Below are positions 1 through 10,389 of a stretch of DNA of 64,000 nucleotides, one piece after another. Made by a program: the position numbers and the translations under genes. The stretch comes from Beta vulgaris subsp. vulgaris. Its lineage: Eukaryota > Streptophyta > Magnoliopsida > Caryophyllales > Amaranthaceae. Where the stretch lies: assembly GCF_026745355.1 (NCBI RefSeq), contig NC_079210.1:8872697-8936696 (forward strand), in the 5' to 3' direction. The notes under the pieces were generated by a model. That model saw nothing but the letters and a program-made list of their open reading frames with translations. It made no database searches and had not been told where the DNA came from. Numbering within the stretch: position 1 is the stretch's first letter; the number at the start of each line of letters is the position of its first letter.

Positions 1-110
1 AAAAATATCCAAAATACTATTATTATTATTCATTATTATTACTTATCATTATAATTATTATTTAATATTCATATTATTATTGTTTAAAATATTATTTATA
101 TATTTATTAC
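1..110. other. AT-rich intergenic DNA
   Basis: Low-complexity AT-rich sequence with imperfect ATT/TTA trinucleotide runs. No gene seen. Confidence 0.6.
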
Positions 111-500
111 ATTCAATTTAATTCAATTTAATTCAATTCAATTCAATTCAATTCAATTCAATTCAATTCAATTCAATTCAGTTCAGTTCAGTTCAGTTCA
201 GTTCAGTTCAGTTCAGTTCAGTTCAATTCAGTTCCAATAAGTTCAGTTCAGTTCAGCTCCAATAAGGTCAGTTCAGTTCAGTTCAGTTTAGTTCAGTTCA
301 GCTGTTTTATGCCGAAGAGAACAGGCCCTTAAAGTATTGTCAAGAGCTGAGCTGAGCTGAGCTGAACTGAACTGAACTGAACTGAACTGAACTGAACTGA
401 ACTGAACTGAACTGAACTGAATTGAACTGAACTGAACTGAATTGAACTGAACTGAATTCAACTGAACTGAACTGAAAATAAGTTGGGGAGAACATGCCCT
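111..500. repeat. Pentanucleotide foldback repeat (TTCAA/TTCAG, then CTGAA)
   Basis: Positions 111-301 are a run of TTCAA units grading into TTCAG units. Positions 346-476 are the reverse-complement pattern (GCTGA grading into ACTGA). The two arms could form a long hairpin around a spacer of about 45 nt. Two transposon-like ends are visible: GAACAGGCCCTT at about 320-331 and AACATGCCCT at about 491-500. The latter end, preceded by CTGAAAATAAG, recurs near 61745-61772. It is best read as a MITE whose body has become a pentanucleotide microsatellite. It lies about 300 bp upstream of the first receptor kinase start. Confidence 0.7.
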
Positions 501-803
501 AAATTGATGGGGATGTGTACAGCAGCATGTTGTATTATATATACAAAGTTGAAGTCAAGAAAAGAACGCTATTAGTTTATTTGCCTCATTGACTATTGTA
601 TTTGAAAACTCTTTACGCTGGTAGAAGACCGTTAGCATCTCAAGTCTTCATTCCTTGTTCTCCTGATCTCTATGTCCATGTTAAACTTAAGCCAACAACA
701 ACACTTTGCTTAGCTCCCTAAATTATTCATGTTGAAACACTCTTCTTCGTTCTGTGAAATTGTGTAATTATCCTCCGAGTTATATATATATTTTACAGAA
801 CAT
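501..803 (+). promoter_or_regulatory. Upstream region of first lectin receptor kinase
   Basis: This block, starting at ATTGATGGGGATGTG, is shared with DNA upstream of the two paralogues (about 4098-4424 and 49960-50288). That supports it as promoter plus 5' UTR carried along in the tandem duplication. A TATA-like TATATATAC lies at about 536-544, followed by a conserved CAAAGTTGAAGTCAAGAAA. Transcription start and regulatory elements cannot be fixed from sequence. Confidence 0.5.
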
Positions 804-2771
804 ATGGAGAATATATGCGTATTCTCTGTCACAATCATATCGTCTCTCCTACTTACTCCTCTTCTTCCTGTGGCTCTCTCTTTATCGTTCGAATTCCCGC
901 GGTTTGATCAAAACTGTTCCAACATACATCCTCAAGGAGATGCTAGATGTGTTAATGGAACAGTGGATTTTAACAGTATTCAATACTTTCCCCGTTTTGG
1001 TCTCATCACCTATGATAAGAAGGTGCGCCTTTGGGATAAAAATTCGGGAAATGTTTCAGATTTTTCAACTCATTTCACTTTTGTGATTGACACCTTAAAT
1101 AGGGCACCAGGTTCTTACGGTCATGGATTAGCATTCTTCATTGCTCCTGTTGGTTTTCAGAGTCCACCTAACTCAGCTACTGTCTTTCTAGGACTTTTCA
1201 ATGATACAACATCTAACTCCTCTAGTAACCAAATGATTTTGGTTGAGTTTGATTCGTTTATTAATACATATGGTGAGCCTTTATTTGAGCATGTTGGTAT
1301 CAACATAAACTCCCTTACTTCCTCGATTTATGCGCCTTGGAATGCTAGTGAGCATAGTGGTAATGTCGCCGATGTTTGGATCGATTATAATGCCACTACT
1401 AGGAATTTGAGCGTGTTCTGGTCATACCCGAATGAGCCTAATTCTAGAGCAAATTCTAGTCTTGTTTGGCCAATTGATCTACCACAAGTCATCCCTGAAT
1501 GGGTTAGCATTGGTTTTTCAGCTTCAACTGGGACAGTTATTGAGCGACATACTCTTCATTCATGGGAGTTTTATTCTAGCTTGGAGGTAACCGATGAGCT
1601 GGATGGTACTCATAATATTCACAAGAAGAAACGACTCGAAAATTGGGTGAGTTGGATTGTGCCATTATGTGCTTTAATTTTCTTACTAGGGGGATTAGCA
1701 ATTTTCTTTCTATATAGAAAGAGGAAGCAGATGCAAAAGAGAAAAGAAGAGGAAAACTTGTTCAATGATGAAGTTGAGAGAGGAGTTGGGCCAAGAAGAT
1801 TTTCCTATTCAGAGCTTGATTCAGCCACGGACAATTTCTCAAGTGAACAAAAAGTTGGTCAAGGAGGGTTTGGAGGCGTTTACAAAGGTTATCTTAGTGA
1901 TCTAGATATGCCAATTGCTGTTAAAAGATTTTTGAGAGGGTCTAAACAAGGAAAAACAGAATATATCACTGAGGTTAGGATTATTAGTAGGTTGAGACAT
2001 CGTAATTTAGTGCAACTTATTGGTTGGTGCCACGATAAAGGTGAATTTTTACTTGTGTATGAGTTCATGCCAAATGGTAGCTTGGATGCCCACCTATTTG
2101 GTAAAAAGGCTCCGCTTTCATGGCCTACTAGGTACAAAATAGCTCTTGAATTAGCTTCCGGACTGCTTTATCTGCACGAGGAATGGCATCAATGTGTAGT
2201 GCATCGCGACATAAAGTCTAGCAATATAATGCTAGATTCTAATTTCGATGTCAAGCTTGGTGACTTTGGTCTGGCCACGCTAATGGACCATGGACATAGT
2301 ACCACAACGGGAACTCTCGCTGGAACTTATGGGTATATGGCCCCCGAGTACATTGCCACGAGAAAGGCTAGTAAAGAAACAGATGTATATAGCTTTGGTG
2401 TAGTCGTTTTGGAGATTGCTACCGGAAAGAGATCAAGAAATCTCATAGATGGCGATAATCAGAATGGCTTAGTACAGTGGGTGTGGGATCTCTATCGAAA
2501 TGGCGAGCTACTTTCAGCGACAGATAAAAGACTTGTGATGGATTTTAATGCTAAAGAGATGGAGTGTTTATTGTTGGTTGGCTTGTGGTGTGTGCATCCT
2601 GAATACAATATGAGGCCATCAATAAAGCAAGCAATTCAAGTTCTCAACTTTGAAGCGGCTTTGCCGAGTATTTCACTTAAGAGGCCTTCACCAATGACTT
2701 ACAAGTCTAGTCCTTCAAGTAGCTCTAATGGGCCTTCATTGATTATTACAAGCCTTGATATTGGTCGTTAA
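804..2771 (+). CDS. L-type lectin-domain receptor kinase, class IX-like (copy 1)
   Basis: An intronless 655-residue receptor kinase of the plasma membrane. Residues 1-27 are a signal peptide. Residues 28-262 are a legume-lectin domain with many NxS/T sites and the metal-site pattern E148, D150, N154, H163. About 282-303 is the membrane span, followed by a basic stop-transfer segment. The kinase covers about 340-620: glycine loop at 352-359, ATP lysine K374, HRD at 467-469, DFG at 487-489, then an APEY motif, so it should be an active RD kinase. Domain order and the GPRRFSYSEL juxtamembrane motif fit class IX LecRKs, which are linked to immunity and cell death in other plants. The ligand is unknown. 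The usual lectin Asp before GLAF is His107, which suggests weak or altered sugar binding. The start is the first in-frame Met and is conserved in all three copies. Confidence 0.95.
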   Translation: MENICVFSVTIISSLLLTPLLPVALSLSFEFPRFDQNCSNIHPQGDARCVNGTVDFNSIQYFPRFGLITYDKKVRLWDKNSGNVSDFSTHFTFVIDTLNRAPGSYGHGLAFFIAPVGFQSPPNSATVFLGLFNDTTSNSSSNQMILVEFDSFINTYGEPLFEHVGININSLTSSIYAPWNASEHSGNVADVWIDYNATTRNLSVFWSYPNEPNSRANSSLVWPIDLPQVIPEWVSIGFSASTGTVIERHTLHSWEFYSSLEVTDELDGTHNIHKKKRLENWVSWIVPLCALIFLLGGLAIFFLYRKRKQMQKRKEEENLFNDEVERGVGPRRFSYSELDSATDNFSSEQKVGQGGFGGVYKGYLSDLDMPIAVKRFLRGSKQGKTEYITEVRIISRLRHRNLVQLIGWCHDKGEFLLVYEFMPNGSLDAHLFGKKAPLSWPTRYKIALELASGLLYLHEEWHQCVVHRDIKSSNIMLDSNFDVKLGDFGLATLMDHGHSTTTGTLAGTYGYMAPEYIATRKASKETDVYSFGVVVLEIATGKRSRNLIDGDNQNGLVQWVWDLYRNGELLSATDKRLVMDFNAKEMECLLLVGLWCVHPEYNMRPSIKQAIQVLNFEAALPSISLKRPSPMTYKSSPSSSSNGPSLIITSLDIGR

Positions 2772-4097
2772 AGCTATCTCATTAGTGCCTCCAATAATTT
2801 ATGTACTCATAGGTTCATAGCATTTTGGATCATAGTGTTCAGGATAAAATATGTAGTTTAAATTTTTAATTCATCAAATATTTATGCTTTAAATTGTACA
2901 TTTTTATGTTTTTGTATAACGTGTTTTGAACAAGTTCTAGTATTATTCATATTTATTTGGTATCTTCCCTGTTATTTGCAGGGAGGGAACCATGCTTGTT
3001 TAATATGGATATGTTCTACGATTTAGGCCCATTCGATGGAGTCCCATTTGATGGCTTCTAATGAAGTCAAAGGGGCTTTTTAATTACTTGATAGCTGCTG
3101 GAATTTTGGTGAAGAGCTGTAAACACGCTCCCACATAAACATAGAGGCTCCATTTCGTTCATATATGTTAATAAGTTTTAGTGAGTTCAGATAATTCCGA
3201 TTATTTCAGTTCATTAAAAATAAGGTTTACACACTTATAAAATAAGTTTATATTAGATCTAATAAGTTAAGATAAGTTTAGATAAGCAAAAATTAATTAA
3301 AAAGAACAGGGCTACAAGCAAAAACAAAGAAACAAGGTTTCTCTTGTTCATATGATTATGTTTTTCGCAATAAGTAGATAGTTCTCACACTTGCACAATA
3401 AGATAAGTGGGAGAAATAAGAATAAGAGGCGTGCATAGAGATCTAAAGTTGGTCCTCTAATAAATATGGACTAGATAATATGATTATTAATGTCAACAAA
3501 GAAAATAATGTCTTTTAATTTTTTATAAGGGGCCTTAACTCTAAAATGTTCTTTTACATAAGACACACTGTTCAAAATTAAGATTAAATGCGTATTTTTG
3601 GTTTAAAATATGATAACTAGCGTTCAATCCTGTAACATAATTTTTTTTATCTAAGAAAAAATGTTCAAAAACTAAGACCAAATGCTCATTTAATAAACTC
3701 GGTGTTCTTTTGTTTGTCCAATTTACTCATGTTTAAATTTCGATAGTATGACCAGAATTTAATGTTCTTTTAAATTCTTCAAAATGATAATTTCTAAACA
3801 ACAATTTGTTTTAATTTACACAAATCACCAAGACTTTTCCAAATTTCAGTGAACTGATTTTGAAAAGGTACAAATTTGAACTTATCATTTGAATCATTTT
3901 AACCACCGAAAATCTTATTTTAAATACTCCTCAAACACTACTAATTATTTTAGCACCTAAAATATGTTAGCACCTATCATTTATGATAACTAAAATACTT
4001 CCTCATATCGAACAAATAAACTAAAGAGTTTAGATGTTTCTTCTATTTTCTACTTGTGTTCCTTACAACACCAAATTCTGGATAGAATTAACTAAAA
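2772..4097. other. 3' flank of copy 1 and spacer to copy 2
   Basis: There is no convincing gene here. The first part is the 3' UTR. From about 2935 to 3840 the sequence aligns by eye with 26468-27320, the displaced 3' flank of copy 2; a shared landmark is TTTGATGGCTTCTAATGAAG near 3049 and 26617. A degenerate MITE-like patch around 3150-3310 ends in AAAGAACAGGGCT. Confidence 0.6.
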
Positions 4098-4424
4098 ATT
4101 GATGGGGATGTGCTCAGCTCAGCATCTTCTTTTAGTAATATACAAAGTTGAGTCAAGAAAGGAACACTATTAGTTTATTTGCTCCATTGATTTATTGTAT
4201 CTCCTTACTCTACGCGGAAAAGACCGTTAGCATCTCACATCATGTCTTCATCCCTTGTTCTCCTCTCTATACATGTTAAACTTAATTAAGCCAACAACAA
4301 CTTCAGTGTGGCGACCTCTTTGCTTAGCTCCCTAAAGTATTATCCATGTTGATGTTGAAACACTTTGCTCCATATCCATCCAATTGTGTAATTCTCCTCG
4401 AGTCATATATATTTTGCAGAACAT
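4098..4424 (+). promoter_or_regulatory. Upstream region of second lectin receptor kinase
   Basis: This region is homologous to the block upstream of copy 1. It shares TTGATGGGGATGTG, then a TATA-like AATATACAAAGTTGA near 4137-4151, and conserved pieces such as AAGACCGTTAGCATCTCA and GCTTAGCTCCCTAAA. It is read as promoter plus 5' UTR; no start site can be proven. Confidence 0.5.
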
Positions 4425-6395
4425 ATGGAGAATATTTGCATATTCTCTATTACAATCATATCATCCCTCATACTTATTCATCTTCTTCCAGTGGCTCTCT
4501 CTTTTTCATTTGAATTCCCGCGGTTTGATCAAAACTGTTCTAACATATTTCGCCATGGAGATGCTAAATGTTCCAATGGAACAGTGGATTTTAACAGTAT
4601 TCATCACTATCCCCGTCTTGGTTTGATAACCTATGATAAGAAGGTGCGCCTTTGGGATAAAAATTCGGGAAATGTTTCAGATTTTTCAACTCATTTCTCT
4701 TTTGTGATTGACACCTTAAATAGGGCACCAGGCTCTTATGGTCACGGGCTAGCATTCTTTATTGCTCCGGTTGATTTTCAAAGTCCACCTAACTCAGTTG
4801 GTATTTATTTGGGTCTTTTTAACGAGACAACATCTAACTCCTCTAGCAACCAAATGATTGTGGTTGAGTTTGATTCGTATGTAAATGTATATACTGGGGA
4901 TCCTTCATTTGAGCATGTTGGTATAAACGTCAACTCCATTAATTCCTCGAATTATACGCGTTGGAATGCTAGCGAGCACAGTGGTAATGTGGCCGACGTT
5001 TGGATCAATTACAACGCCACTACTAGGAATTTGAGCTTGTTGTGGTCATATAGGAATGAGCCAAATTCTATAGGAAACTCGAGCCTTGTTTTGCAAATTG
5101 ATTTACCACAAGTCATCCCTGAATGGGTTAAGATTGGTTTTTCAGCTTCAACTGGGACATTTATCGAACGACATACTCTTCTTTCATGGGAGTTTTATTC
5201 TAGCTTGGAGGTAACCGATGAGCTGGATGGTACTCATAATATTCACAAGAAGAAACGACTCGAAGATTGGGTGAGTTGGATTGTGCCATTATGTGCTTTC
5301 ATTTTCGTACTAGGGGGAATAATAATTTTCTTTCTATGTCAAAAGAGGAAGCAGATGAAAAAGAAACTAGCAGAGGAAAACTTGTTCAATGATGAAGTTG
5401 AGAGAGGAGTTGGGCCAAGAAGATTTTCCTATTCAGAGCTTGATTCAGCCACAAATAATTTCTCAAGTGAACAAAAAGTGGGTCAAGGAGGGTTTGGAGG
5501 CGTTTACAAAGGTTATCTTTGTGATCTAGACATGTCAGTTGCTGTTAAAAGATTCTTGAGAGGGTCTAAACAAGGAAAAACAGAATATATCACAGAGGTT
5601 AGGATTATTAGCAGGTTGAGACATCGAAATCTAGTGCAACTTATTGGTTGGTGCCATGATAAAGGTGAATTTTTACTTGTGTATGAGTTCATGCCAAATG
5701 GTAGCTTGGATGCTCACCTATTTGGTAAGAACGCTCCGCTTTCATGGCCTATTAGGTACAAAATAGCTCTTGAATTAGCTTCGGGACTGCTTTATCTACA
5801 CGAGTATTGGCATCAATGTGTAGTGCATCGCGACATAAAGTCTAGCAATATAATGCTAGATTCTAATTTCGATGTCAAGCTTGGTGACTTTGGTCTGGCC
5901 ACACTAATGGACCATGGACATAGTACCACAACAGGAACTCTTGCTGGAACTTTCGGGTATATGGCCCCCGAGTACATTGCCACGAGAAAGGCTAGTAAAG
6001 AAACAGATGTATATAGCTTTGGTGTAGTCGTTTTGGAGATTGTTACCGGAAAGAGATCAAGAAATCTCATAGATGGCGAAAATCAGAATGGCTTAGTACA
6101 GTGGGTGTGGGATCTCTATGGAAATGGGGAGCTACTTTTAGCGATAGATAAAAGGCTTGCGATGGATTTTAGTGCTAAAGAGACGGAGTGTTTATTGCTT
6201 GTTGGCCTGTGGTGTGTGCATCCTGAATACAATATGAGGCCATCAGTAAAGCAAGCAATTCAAGTTCTTAACTTTGAAGCGGCTTTGCCGACTATTTCAC
6301 TTGAGAGGCCTACTCCGATGACTTACAAGTCTAGTCCTTCAAGTAACTCTTATGGCCCTTCATTGGTAATTACAAGCCTTGATATTGGTCGTTAA
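4425..6395 (+). CDS. L-type lectin-domain receptor kinase, class IX-like (copy 2)
   Basis: Intact, intronless paralogue of 656 residues with the same layout: signal peptide (about 1-27), legume lectin domain, membrane span near 283-304, and RD kinase with GQGGFG loop, HRDIKSSN catalytic loop, DFGLA and the same C-terminal ITSLDIGR. The kinase half is nearly identical to copy 1, and most differences lie in the lectin half. The extra residue is in the metal-binding loop, which reads YTGDPSFEH here. This copy therefore keeps an acidic Asp-Pro where copies 1 and 3 have Glu-Pro. The juxtamembrane sequence differs (FLCQKRKQMKKK). Promoter-proximal DNA is shared with copy 1. Its 3' flank is broken about 150 bp after the stop codon by a 20-kb nest of transposons, so its natural polyadenylation region may be affected. 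Confidence 0.95.
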   Translation: MENICIFSITIISSLILIHLLPVALSFSFEFPRFDQNCSNIFRHGDAKCSNGTVDFNSIHHYPRLGLITYDKKVRLWDKNSGNVSDFSTHFSFVIDTLNRAPGSYGHGLAFFIAPVDFQSPPNSVGIYLGLFNETTSNSSSNQMIVVEFDSYVNVYTGDPSFEHVGINVNSINSSNYTRWNASEHSGNVADVWINYNATTRNLSLLWSYRNEPNSIGNSSLVLQIDLPQVIPEWVKIGFSASTGTFIERHTLLSWEFYSSLEVTDELDGTHNIHKKKRLEDWVSWIVPLCAFIFVLGGIIIFFLCQKRKQMKKKLAEENLFNDEVERGVGPRRFSYSELDSATNNFSSEQKVGQGGFGGVYKGYLCDLDMSVAVKRFLRGSKQGKTEYITEVRIISRLRHRNLVQLIGWCHDKGEFLLVYEFMPNGSLDAHLFGKNAPLSWPIRYKIALELASGLLYLHEYWHQCVVHRDIKSSNIMLDSNFDVKLGDFGLATLMDHGHSTTTGTLAGTFGYMAPEYIATRKASKETDVYSFGVVVLEIVTGKRSRNLIDGENQNGLVQWVWDLYGNGELLLAIDKRLAMDFSAKETECLLLVGLWCVHPEYNMRPSVKQAIQVLNFEAALPTISLERPTPMTYKSSPSSNSYGPSLVITSLDIGR

Positions 6396-6544
6396 ATCTA
6401 TCTCGTTAATGCCTTCAGTAATATATGTACTCATAAGGTCATAGCATTTTGAATCGTAGTGTTCGGGGTATAACCTTCAGTTGAATTTTTCAATGCATAG
6501 CATATTTATACTTCAAATTGTACAATTTTATGTTTTTGTATCAG
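6396..6544 (+). other. 3' UTR of copy 2, cut by the LINE
   Basis: Sequence homologous to the 3' UTR of copy 1 (GTACAATTTTATGTTTTTGTAT) stops matching at about 6541. LINE-like DNA follows. Confidence 0.6.
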
Positions 6545-6584
6545 AACAACACTATTTATGAGAGCCTTGACTCAATAGTCTCCT

Positions 6585-8800
6585 ATGAAAACTTCACCAT
6601 TTTCGAACATGCACCAATGCTCTTCTCGTCCAAACAATCGTAAATCAATAAACCGCCACCATTTAGATTTCATAATTTCTGGATTCTTGACAAACAATCA
6701 CATTCCATTGTTCGCAAACAATATAATTCAAATATCCCGGGATCTCGGTTCTTTCGCATTCAACAGAAACTACAACGGATCAAACAAACCTCAAAGCCTG
6801 GGCAAAATCTAAATTCGGACAAACTACAAACAAACTTCAAGCCAATGATGAAAAAATCCACGAATTACAAACAAAATTATGGGACGAACCTCATAATGCT
6901 CTATCGCTCAAAATCATCAACCCATTACTCCGCCAACAGGAGAAACTCCTTCTCTTCACCAACAAGTTCTAGGGCATTGTTGCCCGTAAAACGTGGCTTA
7001 CCCAAGGCGATCGTAATACTCGCTTCTTTAACAACAAGATGAAAAAGCTCCATACCAACTCCACCATTTTTCGACTAAAAAATGAAGTAAACAAATGGGT
7101 TGATTCTCAAGAAGACATCTCCTCCCTGCTATCAACTCATTTCAAAAGCGATTTGCCTCCACTACTGCCACCCAAAGAACTCTAGATCTAAACTTTCTAA
7201 ACCATTTGTTTCCCAAACGGACTCAGACCTCCTACTAGCTCCAGTTACCCTAAAGGAGGTCAAGGAGGCACTTTTTGATATTAATCCTTATAAAGCATCG
7301 TGTTTAGACGGATATGGCGCTAAATTTTTCCAAGCTTATTGGCCAATCATAGGAAATCACATCGTTCTTGCAATACAAAGTTTCTTTCACGATGGCAAAC
7401 TTCCACCTTCACTCAACCATACTCTTATTACCTTATTACCAAAAAAGAAAATACTAAAACACCAGATCACTTCCGACTTATTAGCCTAATTAATACGCTC
7501 TACAAAAGCATCTCTAAAATTCTTGTGAACCGTTTAGGCCCCATTCTCCAGCGCAAAATCACTCCCCTTCAAAACGCCTTCACAAAGGATTGTTCCATCC
7601 AAGACATCCTTCTTATTGCACAGGATTCCCTCAACATCTTCCAAAAATCAAAAAATAAAACGGGATGGTGTGCCCTCAAACTTGATATGAAAAAAGCTTA
7701 TGATAGGGTGGAATGGGATTTCCTTTGGGAACCCCTAAATGCCTTTGGCTTCCCCCCCCCCCCCTCCACGTGGGTCCTCTGAATAAAAGAATGTGTGACT
7801 AATATTTTGTACTCCATTAAATTCAACGGCAAAACTACCCAATGGTTCAAGCCTTTCAGAGGCCTCCGACAAGGTGATCCGTTTGCACCCTATTTGTTTA
7901 TCATATGCATGGACGTATTGGTCAGAAAATTAACAATGTACGGTAATACTCGAGGCTCAGGGATTGGTTTCAAACTCCACCACCGAACTGTAACCATTTC
8001 ATGTCTTATGTTTGCCGACGACAATCTATTGTTCTGTAAAGCATCCACTATAGCATGGAAAAACTTGAAAACAACCTTTGGCAAATTTGGCACCCTCTCA
8101 GTTCAACTTGTAAACTACCACAAGTCACCTATTATTTTCTCTAAGCAAGTTCAACTAACAAGACGCACTTCTTTAGCCAGTTAATTCCATATGCTCCCTT
8201 AATCCCATCTAGGACGGTATTTAGGGGTTTTCTTCAGCTCTTTCCACGCAACTACAACAGATTTACAATCGATTCTTTCCAAAATCAAACATATTAATCT
8301 CTGGGAGGCAGGATTTTTTTTCCAAAGCTGGTCGCTTGACCCTCATCCAATCGAACCTCGAGTCATTACCTTCCTATACGTGTGCCTCCACTCTACTGCC
8401 CTTACCCTAACAAAAACCCTAGACACCACCCATTGGAAATTCTTTTGGCACCAAAATAAGGAAAAAGAAATAGTATTCCACTTATAGCTTGGGATAAAAT
8501 TTGCACCCCAAAGGCCGTCGGGGGACTTGGTCCTCGCAAAACTCTTCCCCTCAACCAACCTTACCTCGCAAAACATAGCTGGAAAATTCTAACCGACCGA
8601 ACCAATATCTGGGTTCGACTCATAAGACCAAATATTTGAACAAACAATCCTTCTTCAATTGCTCACCGAAACCCCAAGACTCTCCTATTTGGCGGAAAAT
8701 CATCCAACAACAGCACATCCTACGCAAGGGTATTAGATGGAAGATTAGGGACGGTACTCAAATACTCTTCTGGCTGCACAATTGGTGCTCCCAGGACAGC
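6585..8800 (+). pseudogene. LINE-A ORF2 N-terminal half: linker and reverse transcriptase
   Basis: This is broken coding DNA in several frames. Near 6990-7040 is the plant LINE motif TWLTQGDRNTRFF; near 7090-7150, WVDSQEDISSLLSTHF. RT blocks follow in order: NPYKASCLDGYGAKFF (about 7280), TLITLLPKK (about 7420), FRLISLINTLYKSISKILVNRL (7470-7530), KLDMKKAYDRVEWDFL (7680), GLRQGDPFAPYLF (7865) and the catalytic block CLMFADDNLLFCKA (about 8000). Stops and frameshifts occur near 6968, 7485, 7780 and 8182. A C tract at 7753-7766 is one break. The part after the RT (to 8800) has the W-rich segment leading to FWLHNWCSQDS, where the LTR element was inserted. Confidence 0.85.
8796..8800. repeat. Target site duplication, left (ACAGC)
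   Basis: Five bases immediately left of the LTR element. The right side has ACAAC at 25168-25172, one mismatch. LINE coding sequence joins across this point, which supports the insertion site. Confidence 0.7.
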
Positions 8801-10389
8801 TGGTATGTGTCGTCATGCGTGCAAATTGAAACCTTATTTCTTCCACATCAGTATTAATTAAGTTAGTCAAATGATAAATAAGGGTCGATCCCACAGAGAT
8901 GTTTATATATTCCTAAAATCCAAGTTCAACTCATTAAGAGTACTTCACTATTATATACATGTTATTTACAAATATATACATATTCACATTGTTTTTGAGG
9001 GGTTTTACAAGATATTTTTGTGAATTTAAAAACTACTAAAGATAAGTCTAACTACTATTTATAAGTGATGACAAGTAATTCCACTTTAAACTCATAATTC
9101 TTTTAGAGATTTATAAATTTCTAACCTTGATTATACTTCCAATTTCATAAATCCAAGATAGATTAGATAGATTAATTGTAGGAATTCAAGTAGCCAAATT
9201 ACCCTATACTTCCATACTTTTAATCAACATTGAACTAGGCCGAATATCGATTCTAAACTAATTTAATCACCGCAAGTATTTCGCAACTTTTGATGATTAA
9301 ACTAGAAGCATTATAGAACTATAAATACATCATTAATCCCTAATTTATCTAAACATATCATATCTTTATGTTTAAATAACTAGTTCAAGTTATATTCTAG
9401 TTTGAACTTAAAACCATCTTTGCAGGCCTAAATTAAACAAGTAACCACTTGTTGTTATACAATTTAGATTATGCTAAAGCACATAACTAGCAAAAATCTC
9501 AACTTCATACGTAATAAGATAGCCAATTAAGCATAAAATTGGAATTTGAACATTTCAATCAAATACAATTTGAGTATCTAACAACAAACAATCTTGAATT
9601 CAACAACAAATCTAGATTTACTTTAAACACACAATCCAACTTAATTCAAATATCACAATCAAAACATAATTCAACAACACATTACAAACAAACTATAAAA
9701 TTCAAAAGTATAATCGGGAAATTCGAAACTAATTTGAATGTATAAGAGAAAGAGAGAACTTATGAGTTTGCGCGGAAATTCGCCTTCGGGTTTCGGATTT
9801 CGCACCTACGTTCAAGCTTGAATCTCACCCTCCTCAGTTATGTGCTAAGACTCCAACCAAAGGTTGTCTTCTTCGTCGAACTCGAGCACTCCAAATTAGC
9901 CCAGAAATTTCACGCTAACTCTCTCTATTTCTCTCTTAAAGTTTTATGGAGTTTCTTTCATAATATTTTCGAACCCCTGAATTGGGTATTTATACCCGAA
10001 TTCCGCCGCCTAAGAGGAGATTCGAACCAATTGGAGCCAAGAATCGGGCTCCAAGTTTCCGGCACTAGAATCGACTTCCTCGTTGCTTGCGACGGCACTT
10101 GGGTTCTCTGCTCCATCTGATTCGTCGCAATTCGCGACCTTTCTTATTGGTGAAGATGGGTGGTGAAAGATAGCGGTTTGAAGGAAGGAGTGAGGTGGAG
10201 CGCAAAGAGGAGGTGCGAAAAGGAAGAGGACGTCGTTCCTCTGTTTTGTTTTGCGGTTTCCCTTTTTTTGTTTTTGTTTCTTTCTTCTTTTCCTCTTGTT
10301 TCTTTCTTTTTTCCTTTTTCTTCTTTTCTTCTATTGTCTTTTTATCTTCAAGTTGGGCTGCATTTCCATATATAGATTGGGCTTGACTT
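8801..10389 (-). repeat. Left LTR (3' LTR of the minus-strand element)
   Basis: Aligns with 23456-24965 throughout: ATAAATAAGGGTCGATCCCA near 8874, AATTCCGCCGCCTAAGAGGA near 9999, and a T-rich segment near 10258-10345. It starts TGGTATGTGTCG. Homology stops at GGGCTTGACTT (10379-10389), and the outer part present in the right LTR is missing or replaced. No gene; the reading frames at 9539-10386 are chance. Confidence 0.85.

Noticed and set aside
754..1086. Overlapping + frame at the start of kinase copy 1 (and 4384-4626 at copy 2)
   Set aside because: Out-of-frame reading of the signal peptide and lectin region; no support as an upstream ORF product.
1889..2137. Minus-strand frames opposite the kinase genes (also 5813-6070 and 51934-52125)
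   Set aside because: Shadows of the conserved + strand kinase coding sequence.
10160..10386. Two small Phe-rich frames in the LTR (and 24766-24969)
   Set aside because: Translation of a T-rich LTR segment, not conserved between the two LTR copies as protein.
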